This document shows, one piece after another, positions 51,785 to 60,466 of a stretch of DNA of 64,000 bases (positions within the stretch are counted from its first letter, which is position 1; each line of letters opens with the position of its first letter). Location of the stretch: NCBI RefSeq assembly GCF_040881935.1, contig NZ_JBBECH010000054.1, positions 31,207 to 95,206 of the forward strand, in the 5' to 3' direction. The translations under genes were made by a program, and so were the position numbers. The DNA is from Saccharospirillum sp040881935. Its GTDB lineage: Bacteria > Pseudomonadota > Gammaproteobacteria > Pseudomonadales > Natronospirillaceae. The notes below the pieces were generated by a model, which did no database searches, was not told where the DNA came from, and worked only from the letters and a program-made list of their open reading frames with translations.

Positions 51785-53128
51785 ATGAGCTTTGCCTCTC
51801 TCGGCCTGTCATTGCCACTGCAGAAAGCAGTGGCCGACCAAGGCTATGATACACCGTCACCCATTCAGGCCCAGGCTATACCCGCCGTACTATCAGGCCG
51901 TGATGTGATGGCCGCTGCCCAAACCGGCACCGGCAAAACCGCAGGCTTTACCCTGCCCTTGTTGCAACGCCTTGCTGACGGCGAACGTGCCCGCAGCAAC
52001 AGCACCCGCGCACTGATTTTGACCCCAACCCGGGAACTGGCCGCCCAGATCCAGGAAAGCGTCGTTACTTACGGCCGCCACCTGAACCTGAGCTCAACCG
52101 TTGTCTTCGGTGGCGTTAAAATTAACCCGCAAATGATGGCCCTGCGCAAAGGCGCCGACATCCTGGTGGCCACACCGGGTCGTCTGCTCGATTTGTTTAA
52201 CCAGCGTGCGGTTAACTTCAAGCAACTCGAAGTACTGGTGCTGGACGAAGCCGACCGCATGCTCGACATGGGCTTCATCAACGACATCAAGAAAATTCTG
52301 GCCGTGCTGCCCAAAGAGCGCCAGAACCTGTTGTTTTCAGCTACCTTTTCACCGGATATTCGCACCCTGGCCAAAGGCCTGGTGAACGACCCGGTTGAAA
52401 TCTCCGTCACGCCGCGCAACACCACGGCCGCCACGGTGACTCAGTTGGTGCACACCGTCGATAAAAAGCGCAAGCCCGCCCTGCTGGCCAAGCTGATTCA
52501 CGACGGCAGCTGGCAGCAGGCGCTGGTGTTCACCCGCACCAAGCACGGCGCCAACAAACTGACCGAGTTTCTGGAAAAGAACGACATTCGCGCTGCTGCC
52601 ATTCACGGCAACAAGAGCCAGGGTGCCCGTACCAAGGCACTGGCCAACTTCAAGGCCGGTAAAGTCAGTATTCTGGTTGCGACCGACATCGCCGCCCGGG
52701 GTTTGGACATCGACCAGCTGCCGCAGGTGGTGAATTTCGATCTGCCCAACATCGCCGAAGACTACGTGCACCGCATTGGCCGTACCGGTCGTGCCGGTGC
52801 ATCGGGCAAGGCGATTTCCCTGGTCAGTGCCGATGAAGCGGACTTTCTGGCCGGCATCGAAAAGCTGACCAGCCAGCGCATCGAACGCACCGAAATTGAG
52901 GGCTTCGAGCCCGATCAGCGAGTACCGGAAGGTCGCCCCAGCAGCAAACGTCCGGCCAGCAGTTCACGGCCAAGTCGTCCGCAATCGTCACGCAATGGCA
53001 GTGGCAACAGCCAGGGCCGTTCGTCCGGTGACCGCAACGATCGCCGTTCAGACACCCCTGCCAACAAGCCGACCGTGCGTCGCAAGCCAAGACCCTCTCG
53101 CCCCCGCAGTTCTTCTGCTACAGCCTGA
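51785..53128 (+). CDS. rhlE: DEAD-box ATP-dependent RNA helicase RhlE
   Basis: The product is about 447 residues from the ATG at 51785. Helicase motifs appear in order: AQTGTGKTAGF (I), PTRELAAQI (Ia), VLDEADRML (II), FSATFSPD (III), then ATDIAARGLDID and HRIGRTGRAG (V, VI). The C-terminal 70 residues are basic and low complexity (Ser/Arg/Pro), typical of RhlE tails that contact RNA. It remodels structured RNA, often in the cold or in ribosome assembly. A small stem-loop (GATGGGTCACCCATC) lies in its leader. Confidence 0.94.
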   Translation: MSFASLGLSLPLQKAVADQGYDTPSPIQAQAIPAVLSGRDVMAAAQTGTGKTAGFTLPLLQRLADGERARSNSTRALILTPTRELAAQIQESVVTYGRHLNLSSTVVFGGVKINPQMMALRKGADILVATPGRLLDLFNQRAVNFKQLEVLVLDEADRMLDMGFINDIKKILAVLPKERQNLLFSATFSPDIRTLAKGLVNDPVEISVTPRNTTAATVTQLVHTVDKKRKPALLAKLIHDGSWQQALVFTRTKHGANKLTEFLEKNDIRAAAIHGNKSQGARTKALANFKAGKVSILVATDIAARGLDIDQLPQVVNFDLPNIAEDYVHRIGRTGRAGASGKAISLVSADEADFLAGIEKLTSQRIERTEIEGFEPDQRVPEGRPSSKRPASSSRPSRPQSSRNGSGNSQGRSSGDRNDRRSDTPANKPTVRRKPRPSRPRSSSATA

Positions 53129-53139
53129 TGACGGCACCA

Positions 53140-53169
53140 GTTACAGAGCGACTCAGGCCGCTCTGTAAC
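53140..53169 (+). terminator. Stem-loop after rhlE
   Basis: GTTACAGAGCG and CGCTCTGTAAC form a perfect 11-bp stem with an 8-nt loop, 12 bp past the stop codon. No T-run follows, so it is a weak intrinsic terminator or a 3'-end protector. Confidence 0.5.
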
Positions 53170-53386
53170 CAGCAAGTGCTGTGAAATAACCTTCTTCTAC
53201 AAAACCTTCATGAAACCACCTGCATTTTGGCCGGATTCATGTCTGCTAGAGCGGAATTCAGGATGTAGTAATAGAAATGGAAGCGGGTGCAGAAGAGGTT
53301 GATGTGGGCACCCGGAATGTGAACCGGGCCGCTGAGGTCACAATAAAAATTCAAACCGGTTCCAGCTGTCGTAATGGAGTGATGTG

Positions 53387-54472
53387 TCAGTCGCTATACA
53401 CGACCCGGTTTCGTCCGGCGTCCTTGGCCTTGAATAAAGCCCGGTCCGCTCGGGCGAACACTTTGTCGAACATGACCTGGGTGGATTCATGATGCGGGTG
53501 CGGACGCATTTGGGCGACACCGAAGCTGGCACAGATGGTCAGTTCGGTTTTTCGCCAGGTAATGCGATGTTCCTGCAGTTTCTGGCGCAGAGTTTCTGCC
53601 AGTGTGCAGGCTGTCGGGCCGTTTGCAGCGACCCAGAGTGCAAATTCCTCGCCCCCAAATCTCGACAGGGTGGCGTTCTCCGGCAGAACAGTGCGTAAGG
53701 TGTTGGCGATGTTTCTGAGCACCGCATCGCCAGCTTGATGACCCAGGGTGTCGTTGATGCGTTTAAAATCGTCCAAGTCGATAATGATCAGCGAGCCCAG
53801 CGTTGGTGATTTCTGTAACGATTGCTTAATGCGCCGAATCAGCGCACGGCGGTTGTACAGGCCAGTCAGATAGTCGTGATTAACTTCCCATTCCAGCCGT
53901 TCGCGCAATATGCCATTTGTGATCAGCGTTGCGGCGATTTCAAGCGCAGCGATCACGCTGTTGGAATATTCGCGCGGTGCATCACAATCATCAAAGCCCA
54001 GAATGCCCCACCAGCAACCCTCGACAGTGATGGGTATCGTCAGCATGGAGTGGATACCTTGCAGTTCGAACTCGTGTTGTAAGTAGGGGCCGAGATTCGT
54101 GCGCTGATGAAAGAGTATCTCACCGTTCAGGCGAGCCTGATAAAATTCACGAGTGTCGTCGTTAGCGATAGCGACTCTCTTGTGGTTGAAGCGGGGATCG
54201 TTGATGTTTGAATATTCGGGAGCGGACGACCATTCGTAAATGAAGTTAGTCACATAATGATCTGGCCCCTGATCAACCACTTCAAACACCCAGGCCCGGT
54301 TGGTCTGGGTGGCTGCGCCCAGGGCAGCCAGAAAGTCGGCAATGCCCTTGCGCCATCCGCCGGGACGCATCAGATGGCGCGACGCTCGGGACACGGCCAT
54401 AAAAAGCTCTGTTGAGTTCGGATTTGGCTTCTCCGGTATAACCCGGGGTGCATCTACTGAGTCTGACATCAC
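53387..54472 (-). CDS. GAF-GGDEF diguanylate cyclase
   Basis: The 361-residue soluble protein has an N-terminal GAF domain (about 25-185; SMLTIPITVEGCWWGILGFD) and a C-terminal GGDEF domain with SRFGGEEFALWV. The position five residues upstream reads PENA, so the RxxD inhibitory site is missing and product inhibition at that site is not expected. LTGLYNRRALIRRI marks the domain start. The GAF ligand is unknown. It is convergent with rhlE. Confidence 0.93.
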   Translation of the reverse strand: MMSDSVDAPRVIPEKPNPNSTELFMAVSRASRHLMRPGGWRKGIADFLAALGAATQTNRAWVFEVVDQGPDHYVTNFIYEWSSAPEYSNINDPRFNHKRVAIANDDTREFYQARLNGEILFHQRTNLGPYLQHEFELQGIHSMLTIPITVEGCWWGILGFDDCDAPREYSNSVIAALEIAATLITNGILRERLEWEVNHDYLTGLYNRRALIRRIKQSLQKSPTLGSLIIIDLDDFKRINDTLGHQAGDAVLRNIANTLRTVLPENATLSRFGGEEFALWVAANGPTACTLAETLRQKLQEHRITWRKTELTICASFGVAQMRPHPHHESTQVMFDKVFARADRALFKAKDAGRNRVVYSD

Positions 54473-54587
54473 ATTACAGCTAGCAGTGGTTCCCGGTTAA
54501 TGTAGCACTCTGCTGCCCGGGGTGCAGTATGCCTGCACAGACTCTTACCGGCGGCACCGGATGGGCCGCCATGGTGGAGAGGTCAAG

Positions 54588-57467
54588 TTAGCGATCCCGG
54601 TAGGTGTCGGTACCCGGGCAGCTGCACATAAAGTTGCGGTCGCCGTGTACGTTGTCGACCCGGTTTACCGCGGGCCAAAACTTGGCCGCGCGGGTGGCGG
54701 CGGTCGGGAATACCGCCTGTTCACGGCTGTAGGGCCGGTCCCAGTCGCCGATCAGGTCTTGCTGGGTGTGAGGCGCGTGGCGCAGCGGGCTCTGTTCATC
54801 GCTGCACTGTCCGCTCTTCACCTGCTCGATCTCGGCACGAATGCCTTTCATGGCCTCGATAAAACGATCCAGTTCAGCCTGGGACTCCGACTCAGTCGGC
54901 TCGATCATCAGCGTGCCCGGTACCGGGAAGCTCATGGTCGGGGCGTGAAAGCCATAGTCCATCAGGCGCTTGGCGATGTCTTCCTCGGTGATGCCGGTGT
55001 CGGCTTTCAGCGGACGAATGTCGAGAATGCATTCGTGGGCTACCCGGCCATTGCGACCCCGGTACAGCACCGGGTAATCGTCTTTCAGGCATTCGGCGAT
55101 GTAGTTGGCGTTCAAAATGGCGATTTCCGACGACTGGCGCAGCCCTTCATGCCCCAGCATGCGGTTGTACATCCAGGTAATGGGCAGAATGCCCGCTGAA
55201 CCATAAGGCGCGGCCGAAACAGCGCCGTTGCCTTTGGTTTCAACGTGGCCCGGCAGGTAGGGTGCCAGATGGGCTTTTACCCCAATCGGCCCCATGCCCG
55301 GGCCACCACCGCCGTGCGGAATCGCGAAGGTCTTGTGCAGGTTCAGGTGCGACACGTCGGAGCCAATAAAGCCCGGCTGTGTCAGGCCGACCTGGGCATT
55401 CAGGTTGGCACCATCGAGATACACCTGGCCGCCGAACTCATGAACGATGTCACACAGTTCCCGCACCCCTTCCTCATACACGCCGTGGGTGGACGGATAG
55501 GTAATCATGCAGGCCGAAAGCCTGTCGCCCGCGGCTTCGGCCTTGGCACGCAAATCAGCCAGGTCGACGTTACCTTCATCGTCACAATTCACGATCACCA
55601 CGTCCATGCTCATCATCGCCGCCGACGCCGGGTTAGTGCCGTGGGCCGAAGCGGGAATCAGGCAGACGGTGCGCTGACCTTCGCCAATGGCCTGCTGATA
55701 GCGGCGAATGGCCAGCAACCCCGCGTATTCACCCTGGGCACCCGAGTTGGGTTGCAGCGAAATGGCATCGTAACCGGTGATCTCCGCCAGATCCCGTTCC
55801 AGATCCGCCAGCAAGCGGGCATAGCCCTGTGCCTGTTCAACCGGGGCAAAAGGATGCAGATTGGCAAATTCCGGCCAGGTGACCGGAATCATCTCGGCGG
55901 TGGCGTTCAGTTTCATGGTGCAGGAACCCAGCGGGATCATGCCGTGCACCAGGGAGTAATCTTTGTTTTCCAGCGAGCGGATGTACCGCAGCATCTCGGT
56001 TTCGCTGTGGTAGCGGTTGAACACCGGGTGGCTCAGCACCGCATCGGTTCGGCGCTGGGCCGGGTCGATACCAATTGTGTTATCGGTCAGCAACTGGGCA
56101 TCCAGCTCAGCGATGGTTAGACCATGGTCGTCGCCCAGCAGAATGCTGAACAGATCCAGCACATCAGCTTCGGTGGTGGTCTCATCCAGACTGATACCGA
56201 TACGGCCATCGCGGAAGTCGCGCAGGTTGACCAATTGGCGATGCGCGCGGTCGTGTACGCTGGCATCGAAGCCACTGAGAGTCAGGGTATCGAAGAAACG
56301 GTTTGGCACCCCGATGCCGCTCTTCTGCAAGCCCAGCGCCAGAATCGCCGTCAGGCGGTGCACCCGCTCGGCGATGGTCTTCAGACCCTCAGGGCCGTGG
56401 TAAACGGCATAGAATGCTGCCAAATTCGCCAGCAGGGCCTGGGCGGTACAGATGTTCGACGTCGCCTTTTCGCGGCGAATATGCTGCTCCCGGGTCTGCA
56501 TCGCCATGCGCAGGGCAGTGTTACCGCGTGAATCGACCGAAACCCCGATAATACGACCGGGTACCTGGCGTTTCAGGTCTTCGCGGGCAGCAAAGAAAGC
56601 GGCGTGCGGGCCACCATAACCCATCGGCACGCCAAAGCGCTGGGCCGAGCCAAGCACGATGTCGGCACCGAGTTCACCCGGTGATTTCAACAGCATCAGT
56701 GCCAGCAGGTCGCTGGCGACGGCGACCATAGCGCCCTGAGCCTTGGCGCTGGTAATCAAACTGCCCAAATCAGCAATCTGACCATCGGTACCGGGGTACT
56801 GAAACAGGGCGCCGAACGGTTTGTGTTCGCTGATGCGTTCAGCGGGCGCAACCACCAATTCAAACCCGAAATGCTCGGCCCGGGTTTCCAGAACGGCCAG
56901 GGTCTGCGGGTGCACATCGTCAGCGACAAAGAAAACATTGCTTTTGTTACGGCGGTTAGCGCGCTGGCACAACGCCATCGCCTCGGCGGCGGCAGTGGCT
57001 TCATCGAGCAGAGAGGCGTTGGCCAAATCCAGCCCGGTCAGATCCATGATGATCTGCTGGAAATTCAGCAGGGATTCGAGCCGGCCCTGGGAGATTTCCG
57101 GTTGATACGGCGTATAGGCGGTGTACCAGGCCGGGTTCTCCAGAACGTTGCGCACAATCACGGCCGGCAGTTGGGTGTTGTAATACCCTTGGCCAATGTA
57201 AGAGCGAAACACCTGATTCTGACTGGCGATCTGCTTCAATTCAGCCAGTGCCTCAACTTCACTCAAACCCGGCTCGACCGCCAGCGGGCGTTGCAGCCTA
57301 ATGGCACCTGGGACTGTCTGGTCGATCAGTTCACTGACGTTAGCCAGGCCCAAAGTGGAAAGCATGGAAGCCTGTTCAGCCACATCCGGTCCGATATGGC
57401 GCTGGGTAAAGCTGGCACCGACCAGTTGGGCGAGGGGTTTACGGGTAAGTGGCAGCTTGGCGTTCAT
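54588..57467 (-). CDS. gcvP: Glycine dehydrogenase (decarboxylating), P protein
   Basis: The 959-residue single-chain P protein includes PLP-binding HLNLHKTFAIPHGGGGPGMG, in which the Lys forms the Schiff base, and the N-terminal FTQRHIGPDVAEQASMLSTL. The length matches the homodimeric gammaproteobacterial type (E. coli 957). It decarboxylates glycine and loads the aminomethyl group on GcvH. It follows gcvH on the same strand with a 240-bp gap holding repeat R13. Confidence 0.97.
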   Translation of the reverse strand: MNAKLPLTRKPLAQLVGASFTQRHIGPDVAEQASMLSTLGLANVSELIDQTVPGAIRLQRPLAVEPGLSEVEALAELKQIASQNQVFRSYIGQGYYNTQLPAVIVRNVLENPAWYTAYTPYQPEISQGRLESLLNFQQIIMDLTGLDLANASLLDEATAAAEAMALCQRANRRNKSNVFFVADDVHPQTLAVLETRAEHFGFELVVAPAERISEHKPFGALFQYPGTDGQIADLGSLITSAKAQGAMVAVASDLLALMLLKSPGELGADIVLGSAQRFGVPMGYGGPHAAFFAAREDLKRQVPGRIIGVSVDSRGNTALRMAMQTREQHIRREKATSNICTAQALLANLAAFYAVYHGPEGLKTIAERVHRLTAILALGLQKSGIGVPNRFFDTLTLSGFDASVHDRAHRQLVNLRDFRDGRIGISLDETTTEADVLDLFSILLGDDHGLTIAELDAQLLTDNTIGIDPAQRRTDAVLSHPVFNRYHSETEMLRYIRSLENKDYSLVHGMIPLGSCTMKLNATAEMIPVTWPEFANLHPFAPVEQAQGYARLLADLERDLAEITGYDAISLQPNSGAQGEYAGLLAIRRYQQAIGEGQRTVCLIPASAHGTNPASAAMMSMDVVIVNCDDEGNVDLADLRAKAEAAGDRLSACMITYPSTHGVYEEGVRELCDIVHEFGGQVYLDGANLNAQVGLTQPGFIGSDVSHLNLHKTFAIPHGGGGPGMGPIGVKAHLAPYLPGHVETKGNGAVSAAPYGSAGILPITWMYNRMLGHEGLRQSSEIAILNANYIAECLKDDYPVLYRGRNGRVAHECILDIRPLKADTGITEEDIAKRLMDYGFHAPTMSFPVPGTLMIEPTESESQAELDRFIEAMKGIRAEIEQVKSGQCSDEQSPLRHAPHTQQDLIGDWDRPYSREQAVFPTAATRAAKFWPAVNRVDNVHGDRNFMCSCPGTDTYRDR

Positions 57468-57550
57468 GAGGGTGCCTCGGGGTAAGAGAGTGGAACTGAC
57501 AGTAAAAAAAGGTTCTGTCGACTTAAGGTTCTGACTTTGTAATCAACTGA

Positions 57551-57663
57551 GTGTCAGGTGCCGGGTATGCCGATCCGGGGAAGTCCGCAACATGGATGTT
57601 GCGGTCTAGGCCCCATGGATGGGTTAACGCCGACCCCGGAGCGGCATACCCGGTGCCTGACAC
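57551..57663 (+). repeat. Twin-hairpin palindromic repeat R13 (subfamily I)
   Basis: Arms GTGTCAGG...GGGTATGCCGATCCGGGG and a partner with few mismatches enclose the core. Both tips are CATGGATG. It lies between gcvH and gcvP, antisense to both. Confidence 0.9.
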
Positions 57664-57708
57664 GGACCTCAGGCACCAAGGCACACCCGGCCTCCAAACC
57701 GGACGCTG

Positions 57709-58104
57709 CTAAGCGTCCGTTGAAGTAATATTTGCCTGGTACTGATCTGCAGTCAGCAGGGCGTCCAGTTCGGTATCGGCGGCGGGCGTCAGGGTGAAGA
57801 TCCAGCCATCGGTATAACAGGCTTCATTGATGGTTTCGGGCGCGTCTTCGAGGTTGTCATTGACGCTGGTGACGGTGCCTGAAATGGGGCTATAGATGTC
57901 ACTGGCGGCCTTGACTGATTCGATGACCGCACACTCGCCACCGGCACTTAATTCCTGGCCGACTTCTGGCAATTCAACAAACACCACGTCACCGAGCTGA
58001 GTTTGGGCATGGTCGGTGATGCCAACGGTGACGGTGCCATCGCCGTTGTCGCGCACCCATTCGTGGCTTTTCGCGTATCTCAGTTCGGTCGGAATGGCGG
58101 TCAT
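57709..58104 (-). CDS. gcvH: Glycine cleavage system H protein
   Basis: The 131-residue product starts at the ATG at 58104, with GAGGA seven bases upstream. RYAKSHEWVRDNGDGTVTVG and ESVKAASDIYSPISG are the H-protein signatures, with the lysine of ESVKA lipoylated. It carries the aminomethyl intermediate between GcvP, GcvT and the L protein. It is divergent from the XRE-cupin regulator across 281 bp that hold a candidate operator and a strong hairpin. An in-frame extension to 58284 is rejected. Confidence 0.97.
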   Translation of the reverse strand: MTAIPTELRYAKSHEWVRDNGDGTVTVGITDHAQTQLGDVVFVELPEVGQELSAGGECAVIESVKAASDIYSPISGTVTSVNDNLEDAPETINEACYTDGWIFTLTPAADTELDALLTADQYQANITSTDA

Positions 58105-58157
58105 CGACGTGTCCTCGAAAGTTGATCTTAAAGTCAGGTTTGGCAAGCCCGGAAACA

Positions 58158-58183
58158 CAAAACCGGCGCGGGCGCCGGTTTTG
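58158..58183 (-). terminator. Strong GC hairpin in the gcvH leader
   Basis: CAAAACCGGCGC and GCGCCGGTTTTG form a perfect 12-bp inverted repeat, 54 bp upstream of the gcvH start. The TTTTG end makes it terminator-like on both strands. It could be an attenuator in the gcvH leader, but I find no glycine aptamer beside it. Confidence 0.5.
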
Positions 58184-58267
58184 ACAGGTAACCCGGATGC
58201 AGCGGTCAGGTTGCCAGTATTCGTTAACAGAAAGGGTAGCAATGGCCTTTCATGATGACAACAAATA

Positions 58268-58281
58268 TTTCTTATAGGAAA
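58268..58281. promoter_or_regulatory. Candidate operator between gcvH and the XRE-cupin regulator
   Basis: TTTCTTATAGGAAA is near-palindromic and matches TTTCCTATTGGAAA before gcvT at 12 of 14 positions. It probably binds the XRE-cupin regulator encoded next to it. Confidence 0.5.
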
Positions 58282-58385
58282 CAAAGGCGGATCATCAGAG
58301 AACGAGCGTTCCCTGCCTGTGGTGCCTGTGCGATACTCAGTGCCTTACCAGTGATCACCCACCGTTACAGCGAGCCCGGCGACGC

Positions 58386-59036
58386 ATGTCAGACGAACCG
58401 CATTTCCTGAAGCAGGCCGCCGAAGAAGGCGAGACCAAAGCCATGCGCATTGCCCGCAAGAGCGCTACAGAAGCCACGCTGGAGCCATTACAGCTGGGCC
58501 AGCGTGTCCGCGCTATACGACTGAGCCAGAACCTGACTCTCGAAGAAGCCAGCAAACGCACCGGGCTGGCCCGCTCCACGCTGTCGAAAATTGAGAACGA
58601 GCAGATCTCACCGACCTTCAGCGCCGTGAACAAGCTGGTCCACGGGCTGGGCATCGATATTCCCCAATTGTTCGCCCAGCCACGCACTGGTGCAAGCGCC
58701 GGCGGCCGCCGCGACATCACCCGCAAGGGCGAAGGCAAGCCCCACCCAACCCCCACCTACGAACACGAGCTGCTCGCCACCCAACTCACCCAGAAGAAAA
58801 TGGTGCCATTCCGCACCCGGGTCCATACCCGTACCTTCGACGAGTTCGGCGAGTGGATCCGCCATGACGGCGAAGAATTCCTCTACGTCCTCTCAGGCTC
58901 GATCCTCTTCTACACCGAATTCTACGAGCCAGTCACCCTAAACGAGGGCGATTCCGCCTACTACGACTGCACCATGGGCCACGCCCTGGTCTCCACCAGC
59001 GACCAGGATGCCGAGGTGCTGTGGGTGACGGCTTAG
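58386..59036 (+). CDS. XRE-cupin transcriptional regulator
   Basis: The 216-residue protein has a Cro/CI-type helix-turn-helix (LTLEEASKRTGLARSTLSKI, about 50-75) and a C-terminal cupin_2 domain (HDGEEFLYVLSGSILFYTEF, VTLNEGDSAYYDCTMGHALV). Such regulators sense small amino-acid or amine ligands through the cupin. It lies between gcvH (divergent) and gcvT (same strand), and each of those has the same candidate palindrome upstream, so a glycine-cleavage regulator is the best guess. The ligand is unknown. Confidence 0.92.
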   Translation: MSDEPHFLKQAAEEGETKAMRIARKSATEATLEPLQLGQRVRAIRLSQNLTLEEASKRTGLARSTLSKIENEQISPTFSAVNKLVHGLGIDIPQLFAQPRTGASAGGRRDITRKGEGKPHPTPTYEHELLATQLTQKKMVPFRTRVHTRTFDEFGEWIRHDGEEFLYVLSGSILFYTEFYEPVTLNEGDSAYYDCTMGHALVSTSDQDAEVLWVTA

Positions 59037-59088
59037 CTGGGAGGCTTCTTTAAGGTCGGTTGAATTGAAGCCGAGGGCAGAAGTCGCT

Positions 59089-59198
59089 TTGGCCACCGGG
59101 TACTGGCTTGGCGGGTCGCTGCAAGTACATCCATGTAAGCTCGGCGGTCCCCATCCATGGGGACCGACGCCCCGCCAACCCAGTACCCGGCACCCAAA
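59089..59198 (-). repeat. Twin-hairpin palindromic repeat R14 (subfamily II)
   Basis: Arms CCGGGTACTGGCTTGGCGGG and a near complement enclose a core identical to that of R4a. On the minus strand both tips are CATGGATG. It is antisense to gcvT. Confidence 0.9.
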
Positions 59199-59238
59199 GC
59201 TGGTCTGCGTGGTTGAATGGGACTCCTGCTTTCTCGTG

Positions 59239-59252
59239 TTTCCTATTGGAAA
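59239..59252. promoter_or_regulatory. Candidate operator before gcvT
   Basis: TTTCCTATTGGAAA lies 83 bp before the gcvT start within a longer inverted repeat (CGTGTTTCC, GGAAACACG). It pairs with the similar site at 58268-58281. Confidence 0.5.
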
Positions 59253-59334
59253 CACGGTGGTGTTGTTGCATTATGCGGTTCACTCTACTTTTCTGAATGG
59301 GCTTCCGGGCTGCTTAACCGCCAATAGGTGATCT

Positions 59335-60462
59335 ATGACTGATAGCACAGATTCTTTGAAAACTACGCCGCTGACTGACCTTCATGTTGAGATGGGCGCG
59401 CGCATGGTGCCGTTTGCGGGTTACTCGATGCCGGTTCAGTATCCGCTGGGGGTTAAGCAGGAGCATTTGCATACGCGGTCTGCTGCGGGGCTGTTTGATG
59501 TCTCGCACATGGGGCAGCTGAAGCTGCATGGTGAGCAGGCGGCGGCTGAGCTCGAAAAACTGGTGCCGGTCGACATTATTGACTTGCCGGTGGGTAAGCA
59601 GCGTTATGCGATTTTTACCAGCGAGACCGGTGGCATTCTGGATGACCTGATGGTTACCCGGTATGAGGACTGCCTGTACCTGGTGGTGAATGCGGCCTGT
59701 AAAGAAGCCGATATCGCCCATTTGGAAGCGCACTTAAGCAACGGCGTTACGCTGGAACGGCTCGACGACCGGGCGCTGGTCGCGCTGCAAGGCCCGAAGG
59801 CGGTGGACGTGTTGGCGCGGTATGAACCGGCCGTCGCCAGAATGGTGTTTATGGACAACTGGCAACTAACGCTCGATGGCGCCGACTGCTATGTCTCGCG
59901 CAGCGGCTATACCGGTGAAGACGGCTATGAAATCTCCATTCCGGCAACCGATACCGACCGCCTGATTCGGCGCTTTCTGGCTGAGCCTGAGGTCGAGCTG
60001 ATCGGTCTGGGCGCGCGGGATTCACTGCGCCTGGAAAGTGGCTTGTGCTTGTACGGTCACGACATTGATACCACCACGACACCACTGGAAGGCAGCCTGA
60101 TCTGGGCAATTTCCAAACCGCGCCGCGCCGATGGTGAACGCCCGGGCGGGTTTGTGGGTGCAGAAGTGATTCTGGGGCAGATAGCCAACAAAGACTGGCA
60201 GCGCAAGCGGGTTGGCCTGGTCGGTACTGGCCGGGCGCCGGTGCGTGAAGGAACGGAGCTGTTTAACGCCGAAGGCGATCGCATTGGTGTGGTTACCAGC
60301 GGAACCTTTGGGCCGAGCGCCGAGCTGTCGATAGCGATGGGCTACGTCGAGACCGCTTACAGCGCGCTGGAGACCGAGGTATTTGCCGAAGTGCGGGGCA
60401 AGCGGCTGCCGATGACGGTCAGCCGCATGCCTTTTGTCGAGCAGCGTTATTACCGGGGCTGA
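59335..60462 (+). CDS. gcvT: Aminomethyltransferase, glycine cleavage T protein
   Basis: The 375-residue protein has T-protein landmarks MVPFAGYSMPVQYPLGVKQE, GLFDVSHMGQL, SRSGYTGEDGYEISIPA and GLGARDSLRLESGLCLYGHD. The Asp in the GLGARDSLRLE region is the catalytic residue of the family. It transfers the aminomethyl carbon from GcvH to tetrahydrofolate. Unlike in many relatives it is not in one operon with gcvPH but divergent, with its own candidate operator. Four bases separate its stop from the convergent binding-protein gene. Confidence 0.96.
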   Translation: MTDSTDSLKTTPLTDLHVEMGARMVPFAGYSMPVQYPLGVKQEHLHTRSAAGLFDVSHMGQLKLHGEQAAAELEKLVPVDIIDLPVGKQRYAIFTSETGGILDDLMVTRYEDCLYLVVNAACKEADIAHLEAHLSNGVTLERLDDRALVALQGPKAVDVLARYEPAVARMVFMDNWQLTLDGADCYVSRSGYTGEDGYEISIPATDTDRLIRRFLAEPEVELIGLGARDSLRLESGLCLYGHDIDTTTTPLEGSLIWAISKPRRADGERPGGFVGAEVILGQIANKDWQRKRVGLVGTGRAPVREGTELFNAEGDRIGVVTSGTFGPSAELSIAMGYVETAYSALETEVFAEVRGKRLPMTVSRMPFVEQRYYRG

Positions 60463-60466
60463 TCCG

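Noticed and set aside
58105..58385. Glycine riboswitch upstream of gcvH
   Set aside because: A strong hairpin is present, but I could not find the conserved aptamer core on the minus strand. Only the hairpin is reported.
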